Source: Candidatus Coatesiibacteriota bacterium
GTDB lineage: Bacteria > JAFGND01
Direction: 5' to 3'
NCBI GenBank assembly: GCA_016927185.1
Contig: JAFGND010000033.1
Location: 1-6,806, forward strand
Length of the DNA: 6,806 nucleotides
Part shown: one piece after another, positions 5,274-6,806 of the stretch
Numbering within the stretch: position 1 is the first letter of the stretch
How the letters are laid out: every line of letters starts with the position of its first letter
Notes under the pieces: generated by a model
Databases searched by the model: none
What the model was told of the DNA's origin: nothing
Seen by the model: only the letters and a program-made list of their open reading frames with translations
Made by a program: the position numbers and the translations under genes

Positions 5274-6470
5274 TTATTTAATCTTTACAATCTTCTTGCA
5301 TTCTTTCCCAGCCTTCACTATATAAACTCCCTCTCTCCATTTACTTGTATCAAGAGAATGCTTGCCTTTATCTAATTTCATTATTAGTTGACCGGCCAGG
5401 GAATAGATTGAACCTGAGGAAAGCAGGGAGAGAGACAAGCGGGAAGAGAAGGGGTTGGGTGAGATAGAGAGGGAGTGGGAGGGAAGGGAGGAAGAGGAGT
5501 TGTAGTTATTAAAACCAGTAAAATTAACAGGATTGATTTTTACGCAAGTAACTGGTTGTGTATGACCTGAAAATGTTCTTAAGCAGGTTCCATTAGACAT
5601 ATCCCAGAATTTTATATTATTGTCGCTACCTCCAGAAATCGCATATTTCCCATCAGGTGAAAAGTCTAAGGAATTACAGCTGCTGCCATGATTGAAAGTA
5701 AGAATGCAGCTTCGTTCAGGCCATTTCCAGTACTTTATCTCACCTGAATATGAGCCAGCTAAAATATAGTTGTTGTCCTTAGGATTGAAGCACAAAGCAC
5801 CAACTGTATTATCGTATCTATAGATAGTTACATTCATTCCATTGTCTACTCTCCAATATTTAAGTTTCATGTCATTAGAACCGGATATGAAATGATAACC
5901 ATCTAACGAAAAATCCAGTTTGCGAATAGCTCCATCATTACCTGTGAAAGTTCTTATGCAAGCACCATCTGAAACTCTCCAGTACTTTATTGCCTTTTCT
6001 GTAATCCAAGAACCAGAGAGCATATATTGACCATCAGGACTAAATACTACCGTTTCTATTTCATCTTTATGACCAACAAATACACGGATAAGGGAACCAT
6101 CCGTTAAAGACCACAAATATGCGTTTAAAGAAAAACCTCCAGATAGGCAAAAAGTACCTTCTGGATTTATGTCGTCTGTTATCACTCCACCAGGATGATC
6201 TATATTAAGTTTTATTTCCCCTGTTCTCAGATCCCAATAGAATAACTTACTATCTACTCCACCTGTTAAAGCATAGAATCCATCTGGACTTATTGCTGCA
6301 CATGCTACTTGATTACTGTGATTAGCAAATGTCAATATGCAAGTACCATCTGAAATTTTCCAGTACTTTGCTGTATGATCTGCACTTGTTGATATAAAAT
6401 ATCCTTCCGAAGATAAGAAATTTGTTGAAATAAGAATAACTGAAGTAATCACCAATAATATTTTTTTCAT
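5274..6470 (-). CDS. Exported seven-bladed WD40 propeller protein with T9SS sorting domain
   Basis: A 398-residue protein. Residues 1-21 are a signal peptide (MKK plus a hydrophobic run). WD40-type repeats fill residues 24-314: the first blade is partial (24-53), six full blades begin near 55, 96, 138, 182, 223 and 265, and VTCVKINP (307-314) supplies the missing outer strand. This makes a closed seven-blade ring. Recurrent motifs are FSPDG, SGS/SGG and KYW-DG-CI-TF. A Ser/Asn-rich linker (319-334) follows. The last 65 residues match a T9SS type A sorting domain: SISPNPF (335-341), IYSLAGQLI (355-363), KGKHSLDTSKWREGVYIVKAG (368-388, split here by function rather than by sequence) and KKIVKIK. 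The protein is inferred to reach the surface or medium through T9SS and to bind a partner rather than catalyse. AGGAGG (6476-6481) lies 5 bases before the ATG and confirms the start. The gene is downstream of, and coupled to, a small Cys-rich frame. Confidence 0.93.
   Translation of the reverse strand: MKKILLVITSVILISTNFLSSEGYFISTSADHTAKYWKISDGTCILTFANHSNQVACAAISPDGFYALTGGVDSKLFYWDLRTGEIKLNIDHPGGVITDDINPEGTFCLSGGFSLNAYLWSLTDGSLIRVFVGHKDEIETVVFSPDGQYMLSGSWITEKAIKYWRVSDGACIRTFTGNDGAIRKLDFSLDGYHFISGSNDMKLKYWRVDNGMNVTIYRYDNTVGALCFNPKDNNYILAGSYSGEIKYWKWPERSCILTFNHGSSCNSLDFSPDGKYAISGGSDNNIKFWDMSNGTCLRTFSGHTQPVTCVKINPVNFTGFNNYNSSSSLPSHSLSISPNPFSSRLSLSLLSSGSIYSLAGQLIMKLDKGKHSLDTSKWREGVYIVKAGKECKKIVKIK
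5471..5488 (+). other. G-quadruplex motif in the linker-coding DNA
   Basis: GGGAGTGGGAGGGAAGGG has four G3 runs with loops of 3, 1 and 2 bases, the canonical quadruplex pattern. More G runs lie at 5426-5428, 5441-5443, 5451-5454 and 5457-5459. The plus strand here is the template for the WD40 gene. The whole stretch 5411-5499 is almost all purines, much richer in G than its neighbours. It encodes the end of the Ser-rich linker and the start of the sorting domain. Confidence 0.7.
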
Positions 6471-6475
6471 TTTAA

Positions 6476-6482
6476 CCTCCTA
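6476..6482 (-). promoter_or_regulatory. WD40 ribosome site overlapping the upstream stop
   Basis: On the minus strand TAGGAGG combines the TAG stop of the small Cys-rich frame with a perfect SD, 5 bases before the WD40 ATG. The same arrangement (TAAGGAGG) links pmbA and tldD. It is independent support that the small upstream frame is, or was, translated. Confidence 0.75.
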
Positions 6483-6758
6483 TTTATTGCTTTTTATTGA
6501 GCATTCCCCTGTTGCATTTGAAGTAAATAAACTGATATAGGAAGATTGCCATTGAGAAGCAAATGGACAAGGATCCCCTGGACTGCAACCATAAATACCG
6601 ATACAATAACCGCAGTAATTGGCTTCATCGTTTTTTCTGCCCCCAAAGCTTGTATCTTTTATAATTACCTCCCTATTAATACTTATAAAGCCTTATTCAT
6701 TCAGCATTTCTAAGACTTTTTTGAAATTTAATAATATATAACTTCTCATTTTTTCCAT
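6480..6758 (-). pseudogene. Small Cys-rich, precursor-like frame interrupted by an in-frame TAA
   Basis: One reading frame runs from ATG 6758-6756 (or ATG 6749-6747) to TAG 6482-6480, 93 codons, broken only by TAA at 6695-6693. The first part is 21 residues, MEKMRSYILLNFKKVLEMLNE, predicted helical. After the stop the same frame gives 70 residues. These begin GFISINREVIIKDTSFGG and then turn Cys- and Gly-rich: NYCGYCIGIYGCSPGDPC, with a fifth Cys in GEC near the end. A basic helical leader, a Gly-Gly and a Cys-rich tail resemble exported or modified peptide precursors, but I recognise no family. The stop overlaps the SD of the WD40 gene, so the two form an operon. A strong internal SD (AGGGAGG, 6674-6668) is followed after 5 bases by ATA-AAA in the same frame. 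It may be a nonsense-mutated gene, a two-part gene with a non-standard start, or a sequencing error close to the contig end. Confidence 0.5.
6668..6674 (-). promoter_or_regulatory. Strong SD inside the interrupted frame, without a standard start
   Basis: AGGGAGG on the minus strand is placed 5 bases before ATA (6662-6660), which is in frame with the Cys-rich tail. All other SD sites in the window sit 4-6 bases from an ATG. ATG, GTG and TTG are absent at this position. Confidence 0.45.
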
Positions 6759-6763
6759 ATAGT

Positions 6764-6802
<39 letters not shown>

Positions 6803-6806
6803 ATAA

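Noticed and set aside
5089-5325. Plus-strand 78-residue ORF
   Set aside because: It is made by the dispersed repeat (HPEFISGS-type translation), has no ribosome site and overlaps the end of the WD40 gene.
6494-6628. Minus-strand 44-residue hydrophobic ORF starting MKPITAVIVSVFMVAVQG
   Set aside because: It looks like a membrane or signal segment, but lies out of frame with the longer Cys-rich frame, has only a poor GGGGGC site 9 bases or more away, and ends without coupling to the WD40 gene. It remains a weak alternative.

Overview
The window reads as ordinary bacterial chromosome from an AT-rich, probably uncultured member of the Fibrobacterota-Chlorobiota-Bacteroidota (FCB) side of the tree. 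The evidence is a C-terminal type IX secretion (T9SS) sorting domain on the last gene, combined with strong Shine-Dalgarno (SD) sites in front of nearly every gene. Members of Bacteroidota usually lack such SD sites, so groups such as Cloacimonadota or related candidate phyla fit better. This placement is inference. The window probably ends at or near a contig edge, because the last 40 bases are a 36-A homopolymer followed by a few bases.

Layout. Positions 1-464 hold no supported gene, but carry short AT-rich repeats, a GC-rich REP-like inverted repeat and the SD site of the first gene. Positions 465-3265 are a two-gene plus-strand operon, pmbA (tldE) then tldD, encoding both halves of the TldD/TldE metalloprotease. 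The HExxxH zinc motif is present only in TldD. A symmetric hairpin with a GCAA loop at 3272-3300 ends this operon and can also end the convergent minus-strand genes.

Positions 3329-4915 hold two tandem minus-strand paralogues of an unrecognised secreted protein family, 12 bp apart and clearly a duplication. Their upstream gap (4916-5273) carries a candidate promoter, a long palindrome and a degenerate REP-type repeat that creates a spurious ORF. Positions 5274-6470 encode an exported seven-bladed WD40 propeller with a Ser-rich linker and a T9SS sorting domain. A G-quadruplex-type motif lies in the DNA that encodes the linker.

Directly upstream of the WD40 gene, in an apparent operon, lies an overlooked reading frame (6758 down to 6480). 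It encodes a short helical N-terminus, an in-frame TAA, then a Gly-Gly site and a Cys-rich tail. It resembles a peptide precursor or a small secreted Cys-rich protein, but is interrupted. This is the most unusual item here. I see no CRISPR array, tRNA, rRNA, transposase or phage gene.
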